DNA from: an uncultured Maribacter sp.
GTDB lineage: Bacteria > Bacteroidota > Bacteroidia > Flavobacteriales > Flavobacteriaceae
Reading direction: 5' to 3'
NCBI RefSeq assembly: GCF_947500405.1
Contig: NZ_CANMRY010000004.1
Coordinates: 336,812-400,811 of the forward strand
DNA: 64,000 bases
The notes below the pieces were generated by a model. That model was given only the letters and a program-made list of their open reading frames with translations, made no database searches and was not told where the DNA came from. Within the stretch, counting starts at the first letter, position 1. Each line of letters starts with the position of its first letter. The position numbers and the translations under genes are program-made. Shown piece by piece: positions 35,261 through 44,985 of the stretch.

Positions 35261-36598
35261 ATGGTAAAACAATTTTCAGATTTAGGAATTAAAGAAGAAT
35301 TTCAACAGCGTTTAGAAGAATTAAACATTTCTAAACCTACAGAAATACAGAAAAAGACAATTCCACTTGTATTAAATGCCAAGAAAGATATTGTTGCTTT
35401 GGCAAAAACTGGAACTGGAAAAACTGTAGCATTTGGGGTTCCTCTATTACAATTAGTAGAGATTACAAATCCACAAATACAAGTGGTAATCTTAACACCT
35501 ACAAGAGAATTGGGACATCAAATTTATGCTAACCTTATTTCATATGCATCTAGTAATTCTTCTATCTCTATAGCTTCTATTTGTGGAGGAATACCAATAA
35601 AACCGCAAGTAGAGAGATTAGAAAGTGCTACACATATTGTGGTGGCTACTCCAGGGCGTTTGGTAGATTTAATAAATAGAAAATCCATACATCTAAAAGA
35701 TGTAAAGTATTTAGTTTTAGATGAAGCCGATGAAATGGTTAGTAATTTAAAAACCGACCTAGATCCAATTGTACATGAAATTCCTGAAACAAAAAGAACA
35801 CTTTTGTTTACAGCAACTATGCCAGGTACTATTAAGCAATTAATACAAAATTATTTATCTAAACATGTAACACAGGTAGAGGTAGATATGGGCACTGTTG
35901 GCCACCAAGGTATAGACCACCAATATATAGTTGTAGAGCCAATAGAAAAATTAGAGGTGCTTCTTCATTTTTTAAGTTCTAGAGAAGGACAAAGGGGGAT
36001 TATTTTTTGCAAAACAAAAGCTGCGGTTAATAAACTTGCAAAAAAGCTCGCCATAAATAAATTTTCTTCGGGATCGCTTCATGGTAGTTTAACTCAGGGG
36101 ATAAGAGACCGTGTTATGGGGCAATTTAGAGAAGGACATATTAATATTTTGGTTGCAACAGACTTAGCTGCTCGTGGAATAGATGTTAAAGAAATAGCTT
36201 ATGTTATAAATTATCATTTACCAGATACGTATGACGCTTATGTGCATAGAAGCGGACGTACAGCTAGGGCAGGAGCAAAAGGACTTTCTCTTACTATTTT
36301 ACAACAAGAAGAGGAAATAGAAATTGCAGATTTTGAAAAAGAATTAGGAATTAGTTTTTATAAATCTAAAAAAGCGAACCCCCAAAGTATTGAAGAAAAT
36401 AATAGTTTGTTATGGGCAAAGAAAATATTTAAGACAAAACCTAATAGAGAGGTTTCTAAAGATTTTAAAGAGAAAATTAAAACTATTTTTCATCACTTAA
36501 CTAAAGAAGAATTAGTAGAAAAAATATTAGCCAATCATTTAGAGCAAACAAATAGTATAGTTACAAAGTCAGATACTCCTATAAAGAATAAAAAGTAA
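35261..36598 (+). CDS. DEAD-box RNA helicase
   Basis: The 445-residue helicase has all motifs in order: Q-motif KPTEIQKKTIP, motif I AKTGTGKT, PTRELGHQ, motif II LDEADEM, motif III TATMPG (TAT instead of SAT), HGSLTQGIRD, ATDLAARGID and HRSGRTARAG. A 90-residue C-terminal extension rich in Lys follows. It unwinds structured RNA, probably in ribosome assembly or decay. It is followed after 7 bp by a second helicase gene. Confidence 0.95.
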   Translation: MVKQFSDLGIKEEFQQRLEELNISKPTEIQKKTIPLVLNAKKDIVALAKTGTGKTVAFGVPLLQLVEITNPQIQVVILTPTRELGHQIYANLISYASSNSSISIASICGGIPIKPQVERLESATHIVVATPGRLVDLINRKSIHLKDVKYLVLDEADEMVSNLKTDLDPIVHEIPETKRTLLFTATMPGTIKQLIQNYLSKHVTQVEVDMGTVGHQGIDHQYIVVEPIEKLEVLLHFLSSREGQRGIIFCKTKAAVNKLAKKLAINKFSSGSLHGSLTQGIRDRVMGQFREGHINILVATDLAARGIDVKEIAYVINYHLPDTYDAYVHRSGRTARAGAKGLSLTILQQEEEIEIADFEKELGISFYKSKKANPQSIEENNSLLWAKKIFKTKPNREVSKDFKEKIKTIFHHLTKEELVEKILANHLEQTNSIVTKSDTPIKNKK

Positions 36599-36605
36599 TA
36601 GTTTA

Positions 36606-37919
36606 ATGGCAAACCCAATAAAAGCGCAACAAGATATTCTAAATAAATTGCAGATTAATGCGTTGCACCCAATGCAAGAAGAAGCTATTACTACTATACC
36701 ATCTACTAAGAATACAATACTACTTTCTCCTACAGGAACGGGGAAAACTTTAGCTTTTTTATTGCCATTAATTAATGTTTTGGATCCGGATACTAAAGAA
36801 ATACAAGCTTTAATTATTGTACCAACTAGAGAATTAGCAATACAAATAGAACAAGTAACTCGTAACATGGGAACAGGTTTTAAAGTAAATGCTGTATATG
36901 GTGGTAGACCTATGTCTAAAGATAAAATAGATATAAAGCATAAACCAGCTATTTTAATAGGAACTCCTGGCAGAATATTAGATCATATAGATAGTGAACG
37001 GTTTTCTACAGAAAGTGTTAAAACTTTAATTTTAGATGAGTTTGATAAGTCTTTGGAAATAGGGTTTGAAGATGAAATGAGCTCTATTTTAGAAGAACTT
37101 CCAAGTTTGGATAGACGTATATTAACATCTGCTACACAGGGAGTTAAAATTCCAAATTTCGTAAAAATAGAGCAGCCTAAAATTATAAACTACTTAGATA
37201 AGAAGAAGAATTCGCAGTTACAGATTAAAACGGTTCTTTCACCAACTAAAAATAAATTAGATGCATTATTAAACGTACTTCTACATGTAGGGAATAAGCC
37301 AGGAATTATTTTTTGTAATCTAAAAGATAGTATTGCTGTTGTTAGTTCTTTTCTACAGAGACATAGTATTTCTCATGCACGCTTTTCTGGTGGGATGGAG
37401 CAAAAAGAAAGAGAAAGAGCTTTAATAAAATTTAGAAACGGTACAAGTCAAATACTACTTGCTACAGATTTAGCGGCAAGGGGAATAGATATACCAGAAC
37501 TTAAATTTATTATTCACTATGAACTTCCTATACATTTAGAGGAGTTTACACATAGAAATGGTAGAACCGCTCGTGTAAATGAAAAAGGAACAGCATATTT
37601 ATTGCAATGGAAAAATCAAAGCCTTCCAGAGTTTGTGAAAAATGTTCCAGAGGCTGATATTACGGAGAGAAATAATCATAAATCCAAATCCTGGCAAACA
37701 TTATTTATTTCTGGAGGACGAAAAGATAAAATATCTAAAGGAGATATTGCTGGTTTATTTTTAAAACAAGGTAATATTACTAAGGAGCAACTTGGAGTAA
37801 TAGAGTTAAAACAAGATTGTGCTTTTGTTGCCGTGCCAGATTCTATAGCAAGTAATCTAGTTGAAAAATTAAATAATAGTCGCTTAAAAAAGAAAAAAGT
37901 CCGTATAAAAATTATTTAA
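36606..37919 (+). CDS. DEAD-box-like RNA helicase with DbpA RNA-binding domain, variant motif II
   Basis: The 437-residue helicase has motif I SPTGTGKT, PTRELAIQ, SATQGV (motif III), FSGGMEQKERE, ATDLAARGID and HRNGRTARVN. Motif II reads DEFD (LILDEFDKS) instead of DEAD, keeping the catalytic Asp-Glu. The last 75 residues (LFISGGRKDKISKGDIAGLF, ending LKKKKVRIKII) match the DbpA RNA-binding domain that recognises 23S rRNA helix 92 in E. coli DbpA. It is in one operon with the preceding helicase. A role in 50S subunit assembly is inferred. Confidence 0.92.
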   Translation: MANPIKAQQDILNKLQINALHPMQEEAITTIPSTKNTILLSPTGTGKTLAFLLPLINVLDPDTKEIQALIIVPTRELAIQIEQVTRNMGTGFKVNAVYGGRPMSKDKIDIKHKPAILIGTPGRILDHIDSERFSTESVKTLILDEFDKSLEIGFEDEMSSILEELPSLDRRILTSATQGVKIPNFVKIEQPKIINYLDKKKNSQLQIKTVLSPTKNKLDALLNVLLHVGNKPGIIFCNLKDSIAVVSSFLQRHSISHARFSGGMEQKERERALIKFRNGTSQILLATDLAARGIDIPELKFIIHYELPIHLEEFTHRNGRTARVNEKGTAYLLQWKNQSLPEFVKNVPEADITERNNHKSKSWQTLFISGGRKDKISKGDIAGLFLKQGNITKEQLGVIELKQDCAFVAVPDSIASNLVEKLNNSRLKKKKVRIKII

Positions 37920-37941
37920 GAACATTTTAATTGCAGCTCTA

Positions 37942-39243
37942 ATGATAAAAGCTAACAAATACTCTTTTATAAAGCCTGAAAGATTTCCATTCTTTTACGG
38001 TTATGTAGTTCTTTTTATTGGAACAATAGGAGTTTTGGCAAGTGTTCCAGGACAAACCATAGGAGTATCTGTTTTTACGGACCCTGTAAAAGATGCTTTA
38101 GGATTAACCAGAAATCAATTTAGTAACGCTTATATGATAGGAACATTATTAAGTTCTTTAGTGGTTTCTAGAGCAGGTGTTTGGTTTGATGCTTATGGAG
38201 CAAGATATGTTGCTTTTTTTGCAACAATACTATTGAGTATAGCACTTTTAGTAGCCTCTTTTTCTGTAGATATTAGCAGCGTTATTAAAGTTTTTTTTAA
38301 TTCTACTAGTTGGATAATATCTTTTGTAATTATATCGCTTTTATTTTTCTTAATTCGTTTTAGTGGTCAAGGTATTTTAACCATGGCCTCTAGAAATATG
38401 ATTATGATTTGGTTTAGAAAAAATAGAGGTAAAATAAATTCTATTAGTAGTATTTTGGTTTCTTTAGGTTTTTCTAGCTCTCCAATTTTGTTAAATAAAC
38501 TAATTACAGACAACGGTTGGGAACTTAGTTGGCAAATAATAGCTTTATGTTTATTGCTTTTTAGTTTTTGTATATTACAATTTTATAGAAATAAACCAGA
38601 AGATTTTAACTTACTTCCAGATGGTTTTGCTAAACAAGAAATTACGACTGTTGTAGATGTAGAAGAAACCAATTTTACTCTAGAAGAAGCTAAGAAAACC
38701 CGAGCTTTTTGGATGTTTGGTCTAATGTTAGGGTTTCATAGTTTTTTCTCTACTGGTTTTACATTTCACATTGTATCTATATTTAGAGCACAGTCTTATA
38801 CAAAATCTGAGGCTATTGCTATTTTTTTACCAATTTCTATTATTGCAGTGTTAGTATCTGCTTTATGTAATATTCTAAGCGATTATGTACAACATAAAAT
38901 ATACTTATATTTTATGTTGGTTAGTGGTATTCTAGCTTCCTTAGGAATGCTGTTACTTTCTAATCCTGTAGGTATATACATGATAATTGCAGGAATAGGG
39001 ATTATGGGAGGTTTGTTTACAGTTATTAATGTAGTTACTTGGCCAAAATATTATGGTAGAAAATATTTAGGAACAATTACAGGTAAAATTATGAGTTTTT
39101 TGGTAGTAGCAAGTGCAATTGCACCAAGCTTGTTTAGCTATTGTTATACTGTTTTGGGTTCTTATAGCTACGTAAGTTATGTAACACTTACTTTTGTATT
39201 TTTTCTTATTATAGCTTCTATACGTGTAAAAAATCCACAGTAA
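37942..39243 (+). CDS. Major facilitator superfamily transporter
   Basis: The 433-residue protein has 12 predicted membrane helices in two halves, separated by the loop LLPDGFAKQEITTVVDVEETNFTLEEAKKTR (about 230-255). The signature RAGVWFDAYGARY between TM2 and TM3 is the MFS motif A. The second half begins with AFWMFGLMLGFHSFFSTGFTF, like oxalate/formate-antiporter-type or OFA MFS members, so the substrate may be an organic anion; this is a weak inference. It lies 22 bp after the DbpA-like helicase and could be co-transcribed. Confidence 0.87.
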   Translation: MIKANKYSFIKPERFPFFYGYVVLFIGTIGVLASVPGQTIGVSVFTDPVKDALGLTRNQFSNAYMIGTLLSSLVVSRAGVWFDAYGARYVAFFATILLSIALLVASFSVDISSVIKVFFNSTSWIISFVIISLLFFLIRFSGQGILTMASRNMIMIWFRKNRGKINSISSILVSLGFSSSPILLNKLITDNGWELSWQIIALCLLLFSFCILQFYRNKPEDFNLLPDGFAKQEITTVVDVEETNFTLEEAKKTRAFWMFGLMLGFHSFFSTGFTFHIVSIFRAQSYTKSEAIAIFLPISIIAVLVSALCNILSDYVQHKIYLYFMLVSGILASLGMLLLSNPVGIYMIIAGIGIMGGLFTVINVVTWPKYYGRKYLGTITGKIMSFLVVASAIAPSLFSYCYTVLGSYSYVSYVTLTFVFFLIIASIRVKNPQ

Positions 39244-39324
39244 AAGATTAGAATATTTTTTACAAAAATAGTAATTAGATAAATTCCTAAATTTTTCAGT
39301 CCTTGAAAATAATTAGATTTAATT

Positions 39325-39518
39325 ATGCTAACACCAACGATTTCGGTATATAAAGATGAAAATAAACCTACTCAAAAAGTTCTAGAAAATAAGCCAATCA
39401 TTATTTTTATGCAGCTCATTGGGATTATGAAGGTATCATTTATGAAAAAAACCTTGAAAAACTCACAGGATATATTTTAGATGAATTTTTTACTGAAGAC
39501 TTGGTTATACCCAACTAG
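39325..39518 (+). pseudogene. Possible frameshifted small gene
   Basis: An ATG at 39325 opens about 28 codons (MLTPTISVYKDENKPTQKV...). A protein-like reading continues in another frame (AAHWDYEGIIYEKNLEKLT, ending FFTEDLVIPN) up to a TAG at 39516-39518. Joining them needs one frameshift near 39405. I recognise no family. The remainder of the 39244-39645 gap is AT-rich and without clear signals. Confidence 0.3.
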
Positions 39519-39645
39519 ATTATAGGCAAATTCCCAAGAATACTTAATTCTTTATTTACAAAAAAAATGAAATAATCATTTAAGCTAAATTTATCCTATA
39601 GTTTGCACTAAGGTTAAAGTAACATTAACAGTACCTCACGATTAT

Positions 39646-41034
39646 TTATAAGTTACCTAGCGTTCTTAAAAGATTTGATTTTGTTTTAAGTAAAAGGTAT
39701 TCTATATCTATATTTTTTAGTTGACTTTCAATAAATTTAACCTCTCTATAATTTACAAGAAAAAGGGAGCCTTCTCCTAATATAAACTTTCGTTCTTCAC
39801 TCGTAACAATTTTTTTATTGTCCTTTACAAGTTCATTTAAAATACTATGTTGTGTATTATAAGATTCAATTTCTTTTTTTAAACTTTCAATTTTATTTTT
39901 TAGGGTAACTTCTGTAGCAGTAATAGTATACTCTGTATCTTTTAATTTTAATTTTGCTAATTTTAAATCAGCACGTTCTTTTCTTAAAAAAAGAGGAAAA
40001 TTTATATGCAATCCGCTTTTATAGTTTGCAGTGTTTAATGAGTTAGTTGTATTGTATTCTGTTGTTAAGAAATTATATTCTAAATCTATTGTAGGTAATA
40101 AGTTGTTCTTTTTTAGTCGTTTATCCGTAATTAAAATATCTCTTTTTGCGTTTAGCTCTTGTATTTTTGGGTGATTTTTTATAAAATCACTTTGTATGTT
40201 TAAAACAGAACTACTTAGTACAACATCAATAGTAGTAAGTGTATTTAAATCTGGCTTTATAGAAGTTTCTAACTCCACAGGCAAATTATTTTCTAGCCAT
40301 AAGTAATTAGAAAGTTCTAGCTTAGATTTAATATATCCAATTTTAGATTTCTCAAGATCTAGAACTCTATTTTTGTAATTAATATTTGCTTCCAAAGTAT
40401 CTATTGCTGGCTTGTCTCCAGCTATAAAACTACTTTTTACATTTTCAAACCTTATTTTGGCGTTCGCTAAGTAATCTTCATAAATTAATTTTGCATTATA
40501 ATTTTTTAGCCAGTTAAAATAGACAGTAATAGCTTCATATAAAATATCATTAACAACTAATTGTTGTTTTGCTTGTGCAAGTTTTTTGTAGAATTTTGCT
40601 TGTTTTAATGTTGCCATTCGCTTATTAGTAAGCAAATTTTTGGCTAATGGTATAGAAAATCCAGCACCATATAAGCCATTTTCTGGGGTATTTAATTCTG
40701 GGTTTAAAAATACCCCATCATTATTTTCATAATTTGCTTTTAGTTCAATGCCATACCATGTTGGTATTTTAAAAGTTGTATTTAGCTTATCATAATATTC
40801 TGTTTCTTTAAATTTTTTCCTATTATAATCTACTTCTATTTTTGGGTCAAAAGCACCTCTTGCTTTTAATAATTTTGCTTCACTATCTGTAGTAATAAGT
40901 TGCGATTGTTTTACAATTGGATGGTATTTTTTTACATAGCCTAAATACTCTTCTAAAGACAAAATAGAGCTTATTTCTTGTGAAAAAACAAAAGATATAT
41001 TGAGAAAGATTAGTAAAGTAAATATGTTTCGCAT
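39646..41034 (-). CDS. TolC-family outer membrane efflux protein
   Basis: The 462-residue protein has a signal peptide (ending VFSQ) and the internally repeated TolC layout of long coiled-coil helices and short barrel strands: LEEYLGYVKKYHPIVKQ..., YNRKKFKETEYY, and a second repeat with LKLAKLKLKDTEYTI. It forms the outer membrane channel of the tripartite export system encoded by this operon. Its start codon overlaps the stop of the HlyD gene by one base. Confidence 0.9.
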   Translation of the reverse strand: MRNIFTLLIFLNISFVFSQEISSILSLEEYLGYVKKYHPIVKQSQLITTDSEAKLLKARGAFDPKIEVDYNRKKFKETEYYDKLNTTFKIPTWYGIELKANYENNDGVFLNPELNTPENGLYGAGFSIPLAKNLLTNKRMATLKQAKFYKKLAQAKQQLVVNDILYEAITVYFNWLKNYNAKLIYEDYLANAKIRFENVKSSFIAGDKPAIDTLEANINYKNRVLDLEKSKIGYIKSKLELSNYLWLENNLPVELETSIKPDLNTLTTIDVVLSSSVLNIQSDFIKNHPKIQELNAKRDILITDKRLKKNNLLPTIDLEYNFLTTEYNTTNSLNTANYKSGLHINFPLFLRKERADLKLAKLKLKDTEYTITATEVTLKNKIESLKKEIESYNTQHSILNELVKDNKKIVTSEERKFILGEGSLFLVNYREVKFIESQLKNIDIEYLLLKTKSNLLRTLGNL

Positions 41035-42383
41035 TATTCTTTATTTTTAGTTTTATCTTGGTTAGGCTGATAAAAATTAGGAGGAAAGCTGTTTAACTGC
41101 CTCCAAAGTTCAAACCAAATAGGTACATCATCTAAAAGGGCAATTGTTTTTGCTCCAGAGCCTACTCGTATATCTTCGGGCCACATTATCTCATTCTCAT
41201 CTGGAGCTAATAATACTCTGTACATACCATTGTTCCTACTATTGTTTTCAATGGCAATTACTTTTGCCCCATAGGTGCCATAAGATAAATTTGGCCACCC
41301 ACTAAACACTATTGCAGGCCAACCATCAAACTGCACGCGCACCTTTTCATCTAAATGTAAAAGTGGCAAATCTATTGGACGAACATACATTTCTACAGCT
41401 AACTCATAGTTAGTTGGCATAATATTAACTAAATGCTCTCCTTCTTTAAACGTTTCGCCAACACCAGATTTTATAGTTTTATTTATTAAACCGTCTTGTG
41501 GTGCGGTTATAAATAGTAAACTATTACGTTTTTGGTAGTTAGCAAGGTTAGTTTCTAGTTTAGACACTTCTACTTGCGTATCATAACCGCTAGATTGTGC
41601 TGTATATAAATTGCTTTGCGCTTTTGCAAGTTTGTCTGCATACATTGCATTTAAAGTAGAAATGGAGAGTTCTGAGATAATTACGTCATTATTTGCACTT
41701 AAAAATTTATTTTCCTGTGAAATTAATTTTGCATCTGCTTCTTGTAATTTCGCTCTTTTTTCCTCTACATCTTTAACAGCTTTTAATCCTTCTTGTTGTA
41801 GTAAAACAGCTCTGTTAAATTGTGTTTTTGCTATATCTGCTTTTATTCTTGCAGCAACTAAATCTATGCTGTCTGTTTTTACTTTTAATCTTGATTGTAT
41901 TATTTTATTTTTTGCTTGTTTTAGTTTTAATACCCTTTCTTGTTTTAAAGCAGAAATTTGATTTTTTAATGCTCCAACTTTACTTTTATATGCCGCAACA
42001 GAAGAACTTTTTGCTGTAATTTGGTTATCTGTTCTTTCTGCTAATTTTTCATCAAAATAATCACTTTTTACCTCAGAAATCCTAAGAATAGTATCCCCTT
42101 TTTTAACAATGTTCCCTTCCTGTACAAACCATTCTTCAATACGGCCAGGTATTTGGGATTGTATAGTTTGCGGGCGTTGGTTAGGTTTTATAGTAGTAAC
42201 ATTACCATTACTACTTATATTTTGTGTCCATGGTAAGAATAAAATAATTATTAAAGCAATAGAAAATACTAGTAAAAATATTTTAAATCTTTTATGATAT
42301 TCCTTTGTGAATATTTCTTTGCCAGATTTAAATTTCTTTAAATCTATATATTCAGAAACTTTGTTGTTAGAGATATTTAACAT
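41034..42383 (-). CDS. HlyD-family periplasmic adaptor
   Basis: The 449-residue membrane fusion protein has one N-terminal membrane helix (about 32-52, IFLLVFSIALIIILFLPW). Next comes the biotinyl-lipoyl half-motif (RIEEWFVQEGNIVKKGDTILRI), a long alpha-hairpin with KAKLQEADAKL repeats, the second lipoyl half (APQDGLINKTIKSGVGETFKEGEHL) and a beta-barrel domain. It links the inner membrane ABC protein to the TolC channel. One-base overlaps with both neighbours show a single coupled transcript. Confidence 0.9.
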   Translation of the reverse strand: MLNISNNKVSEYIDLKKFKSGKEIFTKEYHKRFKIFLLVFSIALIIILFLPWTQNISSNGNVTTIKPNQRPQTIQSQIPGRIEEWFVQEGNIVKKGDTILRISEVKSDYFDEKLAERTDNQITAKSSSVAAYKSKVGALKNQISALKQERVLKLKQAKNKIIQSRLKVKTDSIDLVAARIKADIAKTQFNRAVLLQQEGLKAVKDVEEKRAKLQEADAKLISQENKFLSANNDVIISELSISTLNAMYADKLAKAQSNLYTAQSSGYDTQVEVSKLETNLANYQKRNSLLFITAPQDGLINKTIKSGVGETFKEGEHLVNIMPTNYELAVEMYVRPIDLPLLHLDEKVRVQFDGWPAIVFSGWPNLSYGTYGAKVIAIENNSRNNGMYRVLLAPDENEIMWPEDIRVGSGAKTIALLDDVPIWFELWRQLNSFPPNFYQPNQDKTKNKE

Positions 42384-44050
42384 TATCTATTATTTTTTAT
42401 AATATTACCTTCTTTAAGCGTAATATGCTTATTACATTTACCTTTCCAGGTTTCATTATTACTAACAACAATTAAACTCCAAGCATGTGAATCTTTAGTA
42501 ATAAAATTAATTATCTTTTCTGCCTCTGTTTTATGAAATTGATCCAGTGGGTCTTCTAGAATTAATAATTTTGGTTTTTTAACAATAGCTCTTGCTAAAA
42601 CTATTTTTTTTGCGGTAGTATATGCTATTTGTTTTCCTTCTGGTTTTAAGATGGTGTTAAGCCCCATTGACTGTTGCTTTAAAAAGACGGTTAAATCTAA
42701 ATTATCAAAAGCTTCATAAATTTCTTCATCAGTAATTGTAGTATCACCAAAAGTTATGTTCTCTCTTATGGTTCCTTCAAAAGGTGTTTCAGAAGAAAGA
42801 GATAAACCTAGTATGGCTCTATATTTGCTAATAAAGAGGCTCTCTATAGATAAATTGTTGATGTAAATATATCCTGAAGTAGGAAGTATAACTCCTGAAA
42901 TTAGTTGAAATAAGCTAGATTTTCCAGAACCACTTTCTCCTTCTATTAATATTCTATCTTCTTGGTTTATAGTAAAAGAAATGTTTTCTAAAATTGGCTG
43001 GTTTCTTTCTTTAACGGCATAGGTAACATTTTGAAATTCTATAGTTAAGTCTTTGTTTGTATTAATTATTTCCCCTTTTTGAGCTTCTATAGGTTTGTCT
43101 ACAACTTGTCCTAGTTTTTCTATAGAAGTTAACACATCATAAAAAGATTCTAACCCTAATATTAATTTTTCAACAGAATTAATTACTAGAAGTATAATTA
43201 TTTCTGCAGCTACAAATTGTCCTATATTCATACGTTGATCAAGAACTAAAAAACCACCAATTAATAAAAGTCCGGCTGTAACTAATACCTTAAAGCCAAT
43301 CATTTGTATAAACTGTAGTATTAGTATTTTAAAGTGACTTTCTCTAGATTTTAAGTAATGTGAGACTAAATTGTCATTTTTAGACATTGCTAAATTTGTA
43401 TTACCAGATAATTTAAAACTAATTACTACTCTAGATATTTCTTGTAACCAATATGCTACTTGGTATTTTATCTTAGACTCTTTTAAACTAGTATCTAACC
43501 CTTTTTTAACGGTATATTTAAATACCATATAAATTAAAAGTAAAAGTAGTAACCCAAAAACTATAAAAAAGGGATGATAAAATGAAAGCAGAATTAAAGC
43601 AAATATAATTTGTAAAAAGGCCGACGGAACATCTATTAAAATTTTGGATAATCCTTTTTGTATTGTTAGCGTATCAAAAAAACGATTTGCTAATTCCGGC
43701 AAATAGTAATTACGTAACTCGCTCATTTTAATTTTAGGGAACCTATAGCTCAATTCTAAAGAAGCTCTTGTAAAAATGCGTTGTTGTATTGTTTCAATAA
43801 TACGCATTTGCATTAACTTTAGAATACCAGAAAATGCAACACCAGTAGTTACTAAGACAACTAAAACTATCCAAGAAGTAGATATTTGTGCACCTTGAAT
43901 TAAATTTATAATTGCCTGTATTCCTAGTGGTAAAGATAATGCTACAATACCCTCAAAAATTGCGTAGTAAAATACCTGAAAAATATCTTTTCGTTCTAAT
44001 TTTAATAGTCCTAAAAAGCGTTGCCAAGGAGATAAAATAGTATTATTCAT
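42383..44050 (-). CDS. ABC exporter half-transporter with degenerate nucleotide-binding motifs
   Basis: The 555-residue protein has an ABC transmembrane domain (about 20-310) and an NBD. Walker A is intact (GESGSGKSS, 371-379). The Q-loop Gln is replaced (LSLSSETPF, about 415-423) and the LSGGQ signature is absent (EGKQIAYTTAKK, 471-482). Walker B reads LLILEDP, so Asp and Glu are swapped, and the H-loop His is missing (VVSNNETW). It belongs to a type I-like export operon, but ATP hydrolysis may be weak or need a partner. Confidence 0.88.
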   Translation of the reverse strand: MNNTILSPWQRFLGLLKLERKDIFQVFYYAIFEGIVALSLPLGIQAIINLIQGAQISTSWIVLVVLVTTGVAFSGILKLMQMRIIETIQQRIFTRASLELSYRFPKIKMSELRNYYLPELANRFFDTLTIQKGLSKILIDVPSAFLQIIFALILLSFYHPFFIVFGLLLLLLIYMVFKYTVKKGLDTSLKESKIKYQVAYWLQEISRVVISFKLSGNTNLAMSKNDNLVSHYLKSRESHFKILILQFIQMIGFKVLVTAGLLLIGGFLVLDQRMNIGQFVAAEIIILLVINSVEKLILGLESFYDVLTSIEKLGQVVDKPIEAQKGEIINTNKDLTIEFQNVTYAVKERNQPILENISFTINQEDRILIEGESGSGKSSLFQLISGVILPTSGYIYINNLSIESLFISKYRAILGLSLSSETPFEGTIRENITFGDTTITDEEIYEAFDNLDLTVFLKQQSMGLNTILKPEGKQIAYTTAKKIVLARAIVKKPKLLILEDPLDQFHKTEAEKIINFITKDSHAWSLIVVSNNETWKGKCNKHITLKEGNIIKNNR

Positions 44051-44723
44051 TTACTGAAATTGTTTTTAGTACTAAATCTGTGAAAAAATCAGAAGGTGTT
44101 ATTTTAGAATTGCAATTGGTGATGGATTTAAAATGCATTCTGTTATAATGTTGATGTAAAGCTCCCTCAATAACTGTATTTGCCAAACTTAAACTATACT
44201 TATATTGGCCATTATAAGCAGTAATTATTTCTGAAAAGCGCTGTATAACTCGTTTATAAGACATAAAACACCCTTCTTTATTTTCAGTGTCAACATCTTT
44301 AGTTAAATAAGATTTTGAGTTTTCATTAATAATAATCTGGTTTAATAATATCTCATTTATATGATTAAATTTGGTATCCTGCTTTGTAGTCCTAGTAAGT
44401 ATACTAATAGCCTTCATTAGTTTATCCTTTACATTTGTTATGCTATAGGTTTCTAATACTAGCTGGTATTCTATCCATCCCCAATACCAAGAAGTAAGGT
44501 ATACCAAAAGTTTATGTTTACTATCAAAATACCTGTAAATAGAACTTTCGTTAGATCCTATATGTTTTCCAAGTTTTTTAAAATTAAAGTTTTCAAAACC
44601 ACCTTCTTCAATTAGTATAATACTGTGTTCTAGTATTTTTTTACCTAATGAGGACGATTCTGGGTCTTTTAAATATATTTCTTTAGGTATTTCTATTTTA
44701 ATATTTAATAGTAATTTTTCCAT
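44043..44723 (-). CDS. TetR-like transcriptional regulator
   Basis: The 226-residue protein has an N-terminal TetR-type helix-turn-helix (residues 24-75, with GGFENFNFKKLGKHIGSNESSIYRYFDSKHKLLVYL) and a long helical ligand-binding C-terminus. It is the first gene of the export operon and overlaps the ABC gene by 8 bp. A 35-bp palindrome sits 15 bp upstream of its start, which fits autoregulation and control of the exporter. The ligand is probably the exported compound, not identifiable from sequence. Confidence 0.85.
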   Translation of the reverse strand: MEKLLLNIKIEIPKEIYLKDPESSSLGKKILEHSIILIEEGGFENFNFKKLGKHIGSNESSIYRYFDSKHKLLVYLTSWYWGWIEYQLVLETYSITNVKDKLMKAISILTRTTKQDTKFNHINEILLNQIIINENSKSYLTKDVDTENKEGCFMSYKRVIQRFSEIITAYNGQYKYSLSLANTVIEGALHQHYNRMHFKSITNCNSKITPSDFFTDLVLKTISVNE

Positions 44724-44737
44724 AACTGAATTTAAAA

Positions 44738-44772
44738 TTGCTAAATTAATAGTAATACTATTAATTTAGCAA
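44738..44772. promoter_or_regulatory. 35-bp perfect palindrome, likely TetR operator
   Basis: Two 17-bp arms, TTGCTAAATTAATAGTA and its exact reverse complement, flank a single central A. It lies 15 bp upstream of the TetR gene start. A further half-site-like TTGTTAAATTAA follows at 44779-44790. The position and symmetry suit a TetR-family operator. Confidence 0.7.
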
Positions 44773-44985
44773 TAAATATTGTTAAATTAAAGTTAAGCGA
44801 ATTTAGTATTTAATATTTTTCAGTTTTTGTTTTTTCTATTTTGTCATTTATGCAACAGAACAATTTATTATTTAACATAAGTGCTGTGCTTTTATCAATC
44901 TTTTAGGTATTAATTATTAAACCTTTAACATGGCTGCATAGTTTATAAAGATATTTTCGTGCCATCCATCAAAAAGAAATGGCAT

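Noticed and set aside
41611..41961. Rightward open frame inside the HlyD gene
   Set aside because: It is antisense to the repetitive coiled-coil region; the composition reflects the opposite strand.
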